A stretch of DNA of 64,000 nucleotides from Micromonospora endolithica. GTDB taxonomy: Bacteria; Actinomycetota; Actinomycetes; Mycobacteriales; Micromonosporaceae. A program made the translations under genes and the position numbers. The stretch spans positions 124,001 to 188,000 of the forward strand of contig NZ_RBAK01000005.1 in assembly GCF_003626595.1 (NCBI RefSeq). The letters are read 5' to 3'. Shown here in pieces: positions 39,748 to 48,847 of the stretch (positions are counted from its first letter, which is position 1; each line of letters begins with the position of its first letter). Under the pieces are notes generated by a model. That model did not search any database. It was not told where the DNA came from and saw only the letters and a program-made list of their open reading frames with translations.

Positions 39748-40569
39748 ATGACCCGCCCGGGACTGCCCAAGCTGATCGCCACCGACCTCGACGGGACCCT
39801 CGTCCGCAGCGACGACACCGTCTCGGCGTACACCCACGGCGTGCTCGACCGGGTCCGCGCCGCCGGGATCCCGGTGGTCGGTGCGACCGGTCGCGGCCCG
39901 CGTCTCACCGAGCTGACCCGCAACGACATCCGCGCCGCCGACTTCCTGGTGATGGCCGGCGGCGGACGGGTGGTCGACCAGAGTGACCCCGCCGGGCCGG
40001 TGGTGCTGCGCGACGAGCGTCTTCGCGGCGAGGTGCTCGCCGCCCTGCTGACCGACCTGGAGGCCGCCGCCGGGCCACTGACCGTGATGGTCGAGGCGTC
40101 CGACGAGCACGACGCCCCGCTCTGGGGTGACTACCACCCGAGCTGGCCCTATCAGGACCGGTTCGAGGCGCGTAGCCGGGCCGAGTGCCTGTCCTGCGAC
40201 GTGATCAAGGCGTTCGCCCGGACCGCCGACCACCACGTCGACGAGCTGTTGGAGGTCGCCCGCCAGGTCATCCCGGCGGAGGTGGCCACGGTCACCCAGG
40301 CCGGCCTCGGCTTCCTGGAGATCAGCCCGCCCGGGGTGGACAAGGCGACCGGGCTGAGCGTGGTGGCGCAGAGCCTCGGCGTCGACCCCGCCGAGGTGCT
40401 GGTCTTCGGCGACATGCCCAACGACCTGCCGATGTTCGCGTGGGCCGGTTGGTCGCGGGTGGCCGTGTCCAACGCTCACCCGACGGTCCGCACCGCAGCC
40501 GACGAGGTGACCCTGCGCAACGACGACGACGGTGTGGCCGTCTACCTGGATCGGCTACTGTCGCGCTGA
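39748..40569 (+). CDS. Cof-type HAD hydrolase 1
   Basis: A 273-residue HAD phosphatase. Motif I is DLDGTLVRSD (about 12-21), motif II GATGRGPR, and motif IV FGDMPNDLPMFAWAG near 228-242, all in the order of the Cof/IIB subclass that acts on sugar phosphates or nucleotides. ATG 39748 has AAGGAGG at ideal spacing. The next gene overlaps by TGATG and encodes a paralogue, so the pair arose by tandem duplication. Confidence 0.92.
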   Translation: MTRPGLPKLIATDLDGTLVRSDDTVSAYTHGVLDRVRAAGIPVVGATGRGPRLTELTRNDIRAADFLVMAGGGRVVDQSDPAGPVVLRDERLRGEVLAALLTDLEAAAGPLTVMVEASDEHDAPLWGDYHPSWPYQDRFEARSRAECLSCDVIKAFARTADHHVDELLEVARQVIPAEVATVTQAGLGFLEISPPGVDKATGLSVVAQSLGVDPAEVLVFGDMPNDLPMFAWAGWSRVAVSNAHPTVRTAADEVTLRNDDDGVAVYLDRLLSR

Positions 40570-41381
40570 TGGGAGAACGACCCGGACTGATCGCCACGGA
40601 CATCGACGGCACGCTGCTCCGGGACGACCGGACGCTGAGTCCACGTACCGCCGACGTGCTCGCCCGGATCTCCGCACGGGGCACGCCGGTCGTGCTCGTC
40701 ACCGGCCGTCCCATCCGCTGGCTGAAGCTGGTGTACGAGCAGCTGGCCGAGCCGCTGCCGGCGATCTGCGCCAACGGGGCGGTGGTCTACGACCCGGTGG
40801 ACGACGAGGTGCTGCGCGCCGACCCGCTCGCCCCGGAGCTGCTCGCCGAGGTCGCCCGGCGGCTGCGGGCGGAGGTGCCCGGGATCAGCTTCGCGGTGGA
40901 GATCGTGGACAGCCGCCAGATGCGGCACGAGACCGGGTACCCGTTGCGCTGGGACGCCGACCACCACGCGATCCGGGCCGTGACCACCCCGGAGGAACTG
41001 CTGGCCGCCCCGGCGGTGAAGCTGTTGGCCCGTGCCGGCGAGCAGGACCCGGACGCCTTCGTCGCGCTGGTCGCCGGGGCGCTGGCCGGGCTGGCCGAGG
41101 CGACCCACTCGTCGTACTCCGGGTTGGTCGAGATCTCCGCCGCCGGGGTGACCAAGGCGGCCGGTCTGGCCTGGTACTGCACCCGGCACGGCATCGACGC
41201 CGCGGACGTGCTGGCCTTCGGGGACATGCCCAACGACCTGCCGATGCTCACCTGGGCCGGTCGGGGAGTCGCGGTGGCCAACGCGCACCCCGCCGTGCTG
41301 GAGATCGCCGACGAGGTGACGGCGGCGAACACGTCCGACGGGGTGGCGGCGTACCTGGAGAAGGTCTTCGGGGTGGGGTGA
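40569..41381 (+). CDS. Cof-type HAD hydrolase 2
   Basis: A 270-residue paralogue of the upstream HAD protein: DIDGTLLRDDRTLSPRT (about 11-27), VLVTGRPIRWL, NGAVVYDP, FGDMPNDLPMLTWAGRGVAVANAHPAVLEIADEVTAANTSDGVAAYLEKVF. The cap domain is of type IIB. The substrate is unknown. Translation is coupled to the first copy. A convergent terminator follows. Confidence 0.93.
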   Translation: MGERPGLIATDIDGTLLRDDRTLSPRTADVLARISARGTPVVLVTGRPIRWLKLVYEQLAEPLPAICANGAVVYDPVDDEVLRADPLAPELLAEVARRLRAEVPGISFAVEIVDSRQMRHETGYPLRWDADHHAIRAVTTPEELLAAPAVKLLARAGEQDPDAFVALVAGALAGLAEATHSSYSGLVEISAAGVTKAAGLAWYCTRHGIDAADVLAFGDMPNDLPMLTWAGRGVAVANAHPAVLEIADEVTAANTSDGVAAYLEKVFGVG

Positions 41382-41386
41382 GCGGC

Positions 41387-41408
41387 CGGCCGGTCGCCCG
41401 ACCGGCCG
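41387..41408. terminator. convergent hairpin terminator
   Basis: A 9-bp perfect GC-rich stem (41387-41395 with 41400-41408) and a GCCC loop between the HAD pair and the convergent Bpa gene. Confidence 0.55.
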
Positions 41409-41415
41409 CCGACGG

Positions 41416-42009
41416 TCAGAGGTACTGGCCGGTGCTGTGGCCCTCGCCGCCCTGGGGCTGGCCGATGCCCGGCATGCCGGGGATCATTCCGGCCGGGCCG
41501 CTGGGCAGGGCCTGTCGGCCGGAGCGCATCTGCTCCAGCTGCACCCGGGCGGCCATCTGCTGCGCCACCAGGGCGGCCTGGATGCCGTGGAAAAGGCCCT
41601 CCAGCCAGCCGACGAGTTGGGCGTGCGCGATGCGCAGCTCGCCCTCGCTCGGGGCCTGGTCCTCGGTGAAGGGCAGCGAGATCCGCTCCAGCTCGTCGCG
41701 CAGCTCGGGGGCGAGGCCCTCCTTCAGCTCCACGATCGAGCGCTCATGGATCTCCCGCATCCGGTGCCGGCTGGCGTCGTCCAGCGGGGCGGCCTTGACC
41801 TCCTCCAGCAACTGTTTGATCATGCTGCCGATCCGCATCACCTTGGCCGGCTGCTCGACCAGGCGGGTCGGGTCCTCGCCGGCTGCGTCGTCGGTCTGCA
41901 CGGTGCCGACCGGGCGGCCGTCCGGGCCGACCACCACCACCGTGCCGGCGTGCCCGGTGCCGTCCTGCTCCGGCTCGTCGTTCTGTCCAGCGGAGTGCGC
42001 TTGGGTCAT
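41416..42009 (-). CDS. bpa: bacterial proteasome activator Bpa
   Basis: A 197-residue protein of the DUF2587/Bpa family, an ATP-independent ring activator of the actinobacterial 20S proteasome. The helical core is LVEQPAKVMRIGSMIKQLLEEVKAAPLDDASRHRMREIHERSIVELKEGLAPELRDELERISLPF, and the C-terminus is GQYL, the motif that docks into the proteasome alpha ring. ATG 42009 is preferred; an in-frame ATG 11 codons upstream overlaps a TAAAGAT hexamer that could be the -10. Confidence 0.93.
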   Translation of the reverse strand: MTQAHSAGQNDEPEQDGTGHAGTVVVVGPDGRPVGTVQTDDAAGEDPTRLVEQPAKVMRIGSMIKQLLEEVKAAPLDDASRHRMREIHERSIVELKEGLAPELRDELERISLPFTEDQAPSEGELRIAHAQLVGWLEGLFHGIQAALVAQQMAARVQLEQMRSGRQALPSGPAGMIPGMPGIGQPQGGEGHSTGQYL

Positions 42010-42089
42010 GGCACCCATCTTTACCCAGGCGCGCCCCGCCATGCGTCCCGGGACCGACTACCGGGGCGCACCGGGGGCCGTGCTCGCGC

Positions 42090-42095
42090 TACGGT
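42090..42095 (+). promoter_or_regulatory. leaderless-type -10 (TACGGT)
   Basis: TACGGT ends 6 nt before ATG 42102. Confidence 0.5.
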
Positions 42096-42101
42096 CGCGC
42101 C

Positions 42102-42899
42102 ATGTCCGCCGATCCGCGTGCCGTGCTCAGCCGTCCCGCCCCGGCCCCGGACGTCACGATCGGCTACGGCGACCACCCGGACCAGGTGGTCGACCTGCGC
42201 CACCCGGTGGGCAACGGTCCGGCCCGACCGCTGATCGTGGTGGTGCACGGGGGTTTCTGGCGGGCGGAGTACGACCGGCGACACACGGATGCGCTGGCGG
42301 CGGCCCTGGCGGCGCTCGGACACCCGGTGGCCCAGGTGGAGTACCGCCGGACCGGCCGGCCCGGTGGCGGCTGGCCGAACACCCTCACCGACGTGCTGAC
42401 CGGGGTGGCGGCGCTGCCCCGGCTCGCGGCCGAGGCACTGCCCGGTCGGGTGGCACCGGGTGCGCCGTACCTGGTGGGGCACTCCGCCGGCGGCCACCTG
42501 GCGTTGTACGCCGCGGCGGTCGCCCCGGAGACGGTGGCCGGTGTGCTGGCCCTGGCGCCGGTGTCGAACCTGGCCGAGGCGTACCGCCTGGATCTTGATT
42601 CGGGCGCGGTGGCCGCGCTCCTCGGCGGCGGCCCGGAGGACGTGCCGGACCGGTACGCGGCGGCCGATCCACGGACGCTGGTGCCGGGGCAACTACCGGT
42701 AGTAGTCGTTCATGGTTCCCGGGACCAGCAGGTTCCGGTCGGCATGAGCCGCGACCATGTCGCCGCCGGACGGGCGGCCGGAGCCGACATCACGCTCTTT
42801 GAGCTGCCATTTTGCGAGCATTTCGGGCTTATCGATCCTGAGTCGGCGGCCTGGCCGCAGGTTGCCGAGGCGTTGCGGTCTCTGTTGAAAGATCACTAG
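42102..42899 (+). CDS. alpha/beta hydrolase
   Basis: A 265-residue esterase/lipase-like hydrolase. Oxyanion region VVHGGFW (48-54), nucleophile elbow GHSAGGH (about 126-132), acid GSRDQQVP (about 206-213) and His in CEHFGLIDP (about 240). The HGGFW pattern resembles the kynurenine formamidase/esterase D branch, but the substrate is not determined. No signal peptide. Confidence 0.9.
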   Translation: MSADPRAVLSRPAPAPDVTIGYGDHPDQVVDLRHPVGNGPARPLIVVVHGGFWRAEYDRRHTDALAAALAALGHPVAQVEYRRTGRPGGGWPNTLTDVLTGVAALPRLAAEALPGRVAPGAPYLVGHSAGGHLALYAAAVAPETVAGVLALAPVSNLAEAYRLDLDSGAVAALLGGGPEDVPDRYAAADPRTLVPGQLPVVVVHGSRDQQVPVGMSRDHVAAGRAAGADITLFELPFCEHFGLIDPESAAWPQVAEALRSLLKDH

Positions 42900-42977
42900 G
42901 CATTGACGGAGCGTCGCCGAGCAGGTAGAACGCCGGAGGGGCGTCCACCGTCCTGCAACGGATCCGGAAGGAACTCG

Positions 42978-44186
42978 GTGTCGCAGATGAACCGCAGGCG
43001 GGCACTACAGCTGCTGGCCGCGCTCGGTACGACGGGTCTGGTGGCCGCCTGCGGCTCCGACCCGGACACCGAGGGTGAGCCGAGCAGCCAGGGGAGCCCG
43101 ATCAAGATCGGCCTCGTCGCACCGGCCTCGGGCGGATTCCGCGCGATCGGTGACGAGATCACCAACGGCTTCCAGCTCTTCCTCGACCTGCACGAGAGGA
43201 GCCTCGGCGGGCACCCCGTCGAGCTGCTCACCGCCGACGAGGGCGACAGCGCCAAGACCGGCAAGGCGGCCGTCGAGGGCCTGCTCAAGCAGGGCGTGCT
43301 GGCCCTCACCGGGGTGGCCAACCCGGCGGTGATGTTCGGCATCCGGGACACCGTGGAGCAGGCCCGGGTACCACTGATCGGCTCGAACGCGTCTCCCACC
43401 AGCCTCCAGAGCGTGGTCTACATCTGGCGCACGTCCTACGTGCTGGACGAGGTGGGCCGGGCCCTCGCACGGCACATGCAGGCGGCGCTCAGCCCGTCCG
43501 CCCGGGTGGCCTTCCTCATGCCGGAGACCGTCAGCAGCCAGGACGTGCTGCGTGGCTTCCGGCGGGAGTTCGGCGAGAACGACCGGCGGATCAAGGACCC
43601 GGTCGTCTGGACCGAGAACCCCAGCAACAACCCGTCCAAGTCCGTCTTCGTCTCGGACATCGAACGCGCGCTCGACCGCGACCCGACCGCGGTTCTCTGC
43701 TTCTACACCGGGGAAGCGGCCGTCGAGTTCATCCGGCAGTTGCGGGCCACCGGCTTCGACGGCAAGGTCTACGCTCCCGGCTTCCTCACCGAGGGCCGGA
43801 TGCTGGAGAGCTTCGCGAACAACCCGGAGACCGCGCTCGGCATCGAGACCGTGCTCAACTACTCCGCGGACCTGAACAACACCGCCAACCGGATCTTCGC
43901 CTCCACCTACCGCTCCAAGCACGGGACCTCCCCGAGCACGTACGCGATGGCCTCGTACGACGCGGCGCAGGTGCTCGACCAGGCGATCCGGCTGACCGGT
44001 CCCAACCCGACCCCGCAGCAGCTCAACCTGACGATGGGCAAGATCGGTCAGATCGACAGCCCGCGCGGGATGTGGCAGTTCAACCAGCCGCGCACCCCGC
44101 AGCAGCGGTGGTACCTGCGCCGGGTGCAGCTCGACGGCCAGGTGCTCTCCAACGTCCTGATCAAGGAGCTGGCCACGCTCGGCTGA
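42978..44186 (+). CDS. ABC-type branched-chain amino acid substrate-binding lipoprotein
   Basis: A 402-residue protein starting at GTG 42978 with AAGGA at 5-nt spacing. The N-terminus has RRR then a hydrophobic run ending in the lipobox LVAACG, suggesting a lipid-anchored protein, possibly Tat-exported. The mature part is a type I periplasmic-binding fold of the LivK class: IKIGLVAPASGGFRAIGDEITNGFQLFLD, GVLALTGVANPAVMFGIRDTVEQARVPLIGSNASPTSL, and YAMASYDAAQVLDQAI. No permease or ATPase gene is nearby, so it is an orphan receptor. Confidence 0.88.
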   Translation: MSQMNRRRALQLLAALGTTGLVAACGSDPDTEGEPSSQGSPIKIGLVAPASGGFRAIGDEITNGFQLFLDLHERSLGGHPVELLTADEGDSAKTGKAAVEGLLKQGVLALTGVANPAVMFGIRDTVEQARVPLIGSNASPTSLQSVVYIWRTSYVLDEVGRALARHMQAALSPSARVAFLMPETVSSQDVLRGFRREFGENDRRIKDPVVWTENPSNNPSKSVFVSDIERALDRDPTAVLCFYTGEAAVEFIRQLRATGFDGKVYAPGFLTEGRMLESFANNPETALGIETVLNYSADLNNTANRIFASTYRSKHGTSPSTYAMASYDAAQVLDQAIRLTGPNPTPQQLNLTMGKIGQIDSPRGMWQFNQPRTPQQRWYLRRVQLDGQVLSNVLIKELATLG

Positions 44187-44200
44187 GTCCCACCCGTACG

Positions 44201-44236
44201 AGGAAGGGCCGGTCCCCCCGGGGGCCGGCCCTTCCT
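44201..44236. terminator. strong bidirectional hairpin terminator
   Basis: A 12-bp perfect stem (44201-44212 with 44225-44236), extended inward by further C-G pairs, between convergent genes. The AGGAAGGGCC arm resembles one half of the palindromic repeat family. Confidence 0.8.
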
Positions 44237-44247
44237 GTCGTAGTCGT

Positions 44248-45072
44248 TCAGTGCCGCAGTTCGGCGATGCAGCACTTCACGCTGCCGCCGCCCTTCTTCA
44301 GCTCACCCAGCTCGACCGGCACCGGGTGGTAGCCGGCGGCCTTGAGCGTGCCCGCCAGTCGGGTCGCCTCGCTGTTGAGCACCACGTTGAGGCCGTCGCT
44401 GACCAGGTTCAGGCCGAACGCCAGGGCGTCCGCGTCGTCCGCGATCACCGCGTCCGGGAAGAGCTGGGCGAGCACCCGCTGGCTGGCCGCGGAGAACGCA
44501 CCCGGGTAGTAGACGACGTTCTCGTCGTCGATCGACGCGAGTGCCACGTCCAGGTGGTAGAAGCGCGGGTCGACCAGACGCAGCGACACCACCGGGCGAC
44601 CGAGCGCCTCCTGCGCCTCGGCGTGCGCCGGCAGCTCGGTGCGGAAGCCGTGGCCGGCGAGGACCAGCCCGCCGTGCGCCTCGGGCAGGTACGCGAAGTC
44701 CCCCTCGCCCTCGTTGGTCTCGTTCGGCGCGATGAAGTGCCAGCCCCGAGTCTCGTAGAACGCCCGGTGCGCGACCGCCTCGGCGGCGCGCTGCTCGTGC
44801 TTGTACCGCGCGCCGTAGACGGTGCCGTCCACGACGAACGCGCCGTTCGCCGCGAAGACCATGTCCGGCAGGCCCGGCTCCGGGGTCAGCAGGTGCACGT
44901 CGTGGCCGAGGCCGAGCAGGGTCTCCCGCAGGCGGTCCCACTGCTTGACCGCCAACTCCGCGTCGACCGCGGTGCTGACGTCCATCCACGGGTTGATCGC
45001 GTACTCGACCGCGAAGTACTCGGGCGAGCACATGAGATATGTCCGCTTTCGCGAGACTCGCTGCTGGTTCAC
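44248..45072 (-). CDS. dimethylargininase / amidinotransferase-family hydrolase
   Basis: A 274-residue guanidine-modifying enzyme. Visible elements are LMCSPEYFAVEYAINPWMD, DMVFAANGAFVVDG, EGEGDFAYL, catalytic His in FYHLDVALASID, and catalytic Cys in GGGSVKCCIAEL (267/268). It would hydrolyse dimethylarginine or a related guanidino compound to citrulline. GTG 45072 (NQQRVSRKRTYLMCSPEYF) is supported by a TACCCT hexamer 8 nt upstream. A divergent Lrp-type regulator lies alongside, a common arrangement in actinobacteria. Confidence 0.9.
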   Translation of the reverse strand: MNQQRVSRKRTYLMCSPEYFAVEYAINPWMDVSTAVDAELAVKQWDRLRETLLGLGHDVHLLTPEPGLPDMVFAANGAFVVDGTVYGARYKHEQRAAEAVAHRAFYETRGWHFIAPNETNEGEGDFAYLPEAHGGLVLAGHGFRTELPAHAEAQEALGRPVVSLRLVDPRFYHLDVALASIDDENVVYYPGAFSAASQRVLAQLFPDAVIADDADALAFGLNLVSDGLNVVLNSEATRLAGTLKAAGYHPVPVELGELKKGGGSVKCCIAELRH

Positions 45073-45080
45073 GGTGACCA

Positions 45081-45086
45081 AGGGTA
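45081..45086 (-). promoter_or_regulatory. leaderless-type -10 (TACCCT)
   Basis: TACCCT on the minus strand ends 8 nt before GTG 45072. The adjacent TGGTAACAGCCATAACCA (45096-45113) is an imperfect dyad that could bind the divergent Lrp protein. Confidence 0.45.
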
Positions 45087-45140
45087 GGTACCGTAGAACT
45101 TTGGTAACAGCCATAACCATTGCTTCCCAGAGGCGGAACG

Positions 45141-45599
45141 TTGCAGATAGATGCCGTGGACCAGCGGATCATTGCGTTGCTCGTGGCGGATGCCCGGGCG
45201 TCGTACGCGGACATCGGACAACGGGTGTCGCTCTCCGCACCGGCGGTCAAGCGGCGGGTCGACCGACTGCGCGCCACCGGGGTGATCAGGGGATTCACCG
45301 CCGTCGTGGACCCGGCCGCCGTCGGCTGGACCACCGAGGCGTTCGTGGAACTTTTCTGCGCCGGCCGGACCACCCCGGCGCAGATCGGCGTGGCCGCCCG
45401 GCGGCACCCCGAGGTGGTCGGCGCGTACACCGTGTCGGGTGAGGCCGACGCCCTCGTCCACCTGCGGGCCGCCGACATCTCGCACCTGGAGGACGCGCTG
45501 GAGCGACTGCGCGCGGAGTCCTTCGTGACGTCGACCCGGAGCACGATCGTGCTGTCCCGGCTGGTGGAGTCCCCCGGCGTCGGCCCGTCCACCGGCTGA
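45141..45599 (+). CDS. Lrp/AsnC family transcriptional regulator
   Basis: The 152-residue regulator has an N-terminal helix-turn-helix (DAVDQRIIALLVADARASYADIGQRVSLSAPAVKRRVDRLRATGVIRGFTAVV) and a C-terminal RAM ligand-binding domain (HPEVVGAYTVSGEADALVHLRAADISHLEDALERL). TTG 45141 gives the standard family start; an upstream in-frame TTG (45120) adds seven unlikely residues. It is divergent from dimethylargininase and probably regulates it in response to an amino acid. Confidence 0.92.
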   Translation: MQIDAVDQRIIALLVADARASYADIGQRVSLSAPAVKRRVDRLRATGVIRGFTAVVDPAAVGWTTEAFVELFCAGRTTPAQIGVAARRHPEVVGAYTVSGEADALVHLRAADISHLEDALERLRAESFVTSTRSTIVLSRLVESPGVGPSTG

Positions 45600-45671
45600 C
45601 AACGCCGCATCGACACGATGCATCCGCACGAGTAGGGGAACCCGGCCGCGCCGTCGCACGTCGGACCGACC

Positions 45672-47573
45672 ATGAAACGGGGAACGCCGACCACGACGGC
45701 CGGCACACTGCTCGCGCTCACCCTGCTCGCCGGCAGCGCGGCGCTGCCGGGCGGCCCGCGGGACGACGGCACCGCACCGCCGCCCGGTCCCGGCCTGCCG
45801 ACCGGGACCACCCGGTTGGTCTCCTTCGACTCCTGCGCCGAGGCGCTGACCGACCTGCGGTCGGCGGCGGCGGCCTCGGTCGGCCCGTGGGGCTTCGTCG
45901 ACGACGAGACCGCCGACCCGATCCGGCGCGGTGTCGTGCCACTCCGGGAGGCCGGAGCAGCCGAGGCGGCCGGGTCCCACGGCCCGGGCGAGGCGCCGGA
46001 GCACTCCACCACCAACGTGCGGGAGGCCGGCGTCGACGAGCCTGACCTGGTCAAGACCGACGGCCGACGGATCGTCACGGTGACCGGCGGCGTGCTGCGC
46101 GTGGTCGACCCGGCGACCCGCCGCGCGGTCGGCCGGCTCGATCTGGCACCCGGCCGGTCGGAGGTCCGCTGGCAGGGTCACGACCTGCTGCTGCACGGCG
46201 ACCGGGCACTGGTGCTCACCGACCGGTTCGCACCGCCGGGGGTGACCACCGGCAGGCGCGTGGACCCGGCGTTCACCGGCGCCGAACTGACCCTGGTCGA
46301 CCTGACCGGAGACCCCCGCGTGCTCGGCACGTACCGGATCCAGGGCCGCACCCTCGACGCCCGGCAGACCGGCGGCACCGCCCGGGTGGTGGTGCGGTCC
46401 GCCACCCGGATCGCGTTCCCGCAGGACCTCGGCCTCGCGTCCGACGACCGGGGCGACAAGGCGACCGCGGCGAACCGGGTGGTGGTCGCCGCCGCCGGGC
46501 TCGACGCCTGGCTACCGGCGTACGAGTGGACGGCCGGCCCGCAGCGGTACACCGGACGGGTCGGCTGCGACCGGCTCAGCCGGCCGGAGCGGTTCACCGG
46601 GTCCTCGATGCTCACCGTGCTCAGCTTCGACCTGAACGGCGACCGGCTCGGCGACGGCGACCCGGTCAGCGTGGCCGCCGACGCGCACACCGTGTACGCC
46701 ACCGGGGAGAGTCTCTACCTGGCCGGCCAACGGGAACTGGGCGCGCGACCGGAGTCTCGACGGTTGCCGTGGACCGTGGACGAGGTGGCCACCGACATCT
46801 ACCGGTTCGACACCAGCGCGCCCGGTCGCCCCCGGTACGCCGCCGCCGGCTCGGTGCCCGGCTGGCTGGTCGACCAGTACGCGGTGTCCGAGTGGCAGGG
46901 CCATCTGCGGGTGGCGACCACCACCGGCGGCGACGAGCGCGACTCCGAGTCCGGGGTGCACGTGCTGCGCCGCGAGAGCGACGCACTCGTTCCGGTCGGC
47001 CGGGTCACCGGCCTGGGCCGGGGTGAGCGGATCTACTCGGTGCGATACCTCGGTGACACCGCGTACGTGGTGACGTTCCGGCGTATCGACCCGCTCTACA
47101 CCGTGGACCTGTCCGACCCGGCCGCACCCCGGGTCACCGGGGAGCTGAAGATCACCGGCTACTCGGCGTACCTGCACCCGATGGCCGACGGACGGCTGCT
47201 CGGTGTCGGTCAGGAGGCGGACGACACCGGCCGGACCCAGGGCCTCCAGGTCTCGCTCTTCGACGTACGCGACCCGGACCGACCGGTCCGGCTGGACCGG
47301 TGGCACGCGCCGCGCAACATGTCGCAGGCCGAGTACGACCCGCACGCCTTCCTGCACGACCCGGCGACCGGGCTGGTCGCAGTGCCGGTCCCGGACGCCG
47401 TACGCCTGCTGCGGGTGACCGGCGACTCGGTCGCCGCGGACGGCACCGTCCCGCACCGGGGCGCCATCCGGTCCCTGCTGGTCCGCGGGGTGCTCTGGAC
47501 GGTCTCCGAGACCGGGCTGATGGCGACCGACCCGGCCACCGCGCGGAGCCTCGCCTGGCTCCCCTCGACCTGA
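45672..47573 (+). CDS. secreted beta-propeller domain protein
   Basis: The 633-residue protein has a Sec signal peptide (about 1-26) and a large beta-propeller. The family hallmark STTNVREAGVDEPDLVKTDGRRIVTVTGG is at about 115-143, and later signatures are SVRYLGDTAYVVTFRRIDPLYTVDLSDPAAPRVTGELKITGYSAYLHPM and DPHAFLHDPATGLVAVPVP. Members are exported and of unclear biochemical role. There is no strong ribosome binding site for ATG 45672, but the start matches the signal peptide. A terminator follows. Confidence 0.88.
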   Translation: MKRGTPTTTAGTLLALTLLAGSAALPGGPRDDGTAPPPGPGLPTGTTRLVSFDSCAEALTDLRSAAAASVGPWGFVDDETADPIRRGVVPLREAGAAEAAGSHGPGEAPEHSTTNVREAGVDEPDLVKTDGRRIVTVTGGVLRVVDPATRRAVGRLDLAPGRSEVRWQGHDLLLHGDRALVLTDRFAPPGVTTGRRVDPAFTGAELTLVDLTGDPRVLGTYRIQGRTLDARQTGGTARVVVRSATRIAFPQDLGLASDDRGDKATAANRVVVAAAGLDAWLPAYEWTAGPQRYTGRVGCDRLSRPERFTGSSMLTVLSFDLNGDRLGDGDPVSVAADAHTVYATGESLYLAGQRELGARPESRRLPWTVDEVATDIYRFDTSAPGRPRYAAAGSVPGWLVDQYAVSEWQGHLRVATTTGGDERDSESGVHVLRRESDALVPVGRVTGLGRGERIYSVRYLGDTAYVVTFRRIDPLYTVDLSDPAAPRVTGELKITGYSAYLHPMADGRLLGVGQEADDTGRTQGLQVSLFDVRDPDRPVRLDRWHAPRNMSQAEYDPHAFLHDPATGLVAVPVPDAVRLLRVTGDSVAADGTVPHRGAIRSLLVRGVLWTVSETGLMATDPATARSLAWLPST

Positions 47574-47586
47574 TTCTCCCTCCCCC

Positions 47587-47633
47587 GGTGGGCGGGGTCC
47601 GGTTTCATTCGGGGTTACCGGGCCCCGCCCACC
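47587..47633. terminator. convergent hairpin terminator
   Basis: A 17-bp stem with a single G-T wobble (47587-47603 with 47617-47633) and a 13-nt loop between the beta-propeller gene and the convergent YbjN-like gene. Confidence 0.8.
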
Positions 47634-47652
47634 GCCAGCCGGCGGCGAGTCG

Positions 47653-48756
47653 TCACAGGTACATGCCGGTGCGGTGTTCCCCCTGGTCGCTCCGGCCCGG
47701 CTTGTCGCCCTCGCCGAAGAACCGCTTGCCGCCGAACTCGCCGTGCAGCCGGTCGTCCAGCTCGTCGGCGAGGCCGGTCATCACCTGCACGGCGAGCATC
47801 AGGTGGGTGGCCTGGAAGTTCCGGCCGAACACCGGGATCGACGCCCACACCGTGTCGTCGGCGCAGTAGAGCCGTCCGATCGGCATCCGGTTGGTCAGCT
47901 CGGACAGCTTGACGTAGAGCCGCTCGGTCGGCTCCACCTCGGTCAGCACCGGGGAGAACACGTCGACCAGGGGCGGGTTGTCCCGCACCCGCACGAAGAC
48001 CATCGCCGAGCCGGCGCGGATGGTGATGTCCCCGTCCGAGTCGACCTGCAACCGGTCCGAGTCCGACTTGAGCATCGTCGAGACGACGGTCCGAACCCGC
48101 TCGGCCAGGTCGAGCACGTCGCCGTCGGCAGGCTGCGCGGCGGCCTTGGCCAGCGCCTCGTCCAGGTCGGCCTCGACGTCCGGGTCCGGGCCGAACTCGC
48201 TGCGCGCGGTGCCCAGCGGCCCGCCCTCCAGCGGCTCGCCCTCCGCGTCGTGGATCAGGTAGACCAGGAAGGCCGGGTGCGGTGCGCCGTACACGTCCCG
48301 CAGCGTGCGGGAGAGGAGGGCGGCGAGCCGGGTGGCTCCGGTGGTCGTGCCGTCCAACCCGAAATGCCCGCCGGAGCCCTCCAGCACACCCGGTGGCGAC
48401 CAGCCCAGCGCGACCATGTCGGCCACCGCCGCCCGGTCCAGCCGGTAGCCCGCCGGGAGATCGGCGTTGCCCACCGCGCGGGCGGTCAGCGCCCCGTCGG
48501 CGCCCACGTCGATGCCGATCGAGTAGACGGCGTTCCCGGTGCCGGAGGCGGTCGGGTCGAGGGTCAGGTCCACGTGTGCGCCGGCGGGCAGCGCGGCCAG
48601 CCGCTCGGCGAGCGCCCGGGCGAACTCCCGCCACGCCTGCGTCACCTTTTCCCGCAGGTCCGCCGTGGTCGGTTCGTCGAGCAGGATCGACTCGTGGTGC
48701 TCCGGCGGTCCGCCGGGCGGATCACCGGCCGGCGCCGAGGGGTGGTCTGCCGTCAT
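47653..48756 (-). CDS. protein with YbjN/type III chaperone-like domains
   Basis: The 367-residue soluble acidic protein starts at ATG 48756 with GGAGG at 5-nt spacing. The C-terminal half (LQVDSDGDITIRAGSAMVFVRVRDNPPLVDVFSPVLTEVEPTERLYVKLSELTNRMPIGRLYCADDTVWASIPVFGRNFQATHLMLAVQVMTGLADELDDRL) has the secondary-structure pattern of YbjN/CesT-like peptide-binding chaperone folds. This placement is tentative. The N-terminal half is unassigned. No type III secretion exists here, so any chaperone role would be different. Confidence 0.6.
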   Translation of the reverse strand: MTADHPSAPAGDPPGGPPEHHESILLDEPTTADLREKVTQAWREFARALAERLAALPAGAHVDLTLDPTASGTGNAVYSIGIDVGADGALTARAVGNADLPAGYRLDRAAVADMVALGWSPPGVLEGSGGHFGLDGTTTGATRLAALLSRTLRDVYGAPHPAFLVYLIHDAEGEPLEGGPLGTARSEFGPDPDVEADLDEALAKAAAQPADGDVLDLAERVRTVVSTMLKSDSDRLQVDSDGDITIRAGSAMVFVRVRDNPPLVDVFSPVLTEVEPTERLYVKLSELTNRMPIGRLYCADDTVWASIPVFGRNFQATHLMLAVQVMTGLADELDDRLHGEFGGKRFFGEGDKPGRSDQGEHRTGMYL

Positions 48757-48847
48757 GATCGCCTCCGTCCGTCAAGGTCACCCTACCCACGCGACGGTGG
48801 ACGCCAACCAACGGCGACCGGCATCGGACACCGGAGACACGCGCCGG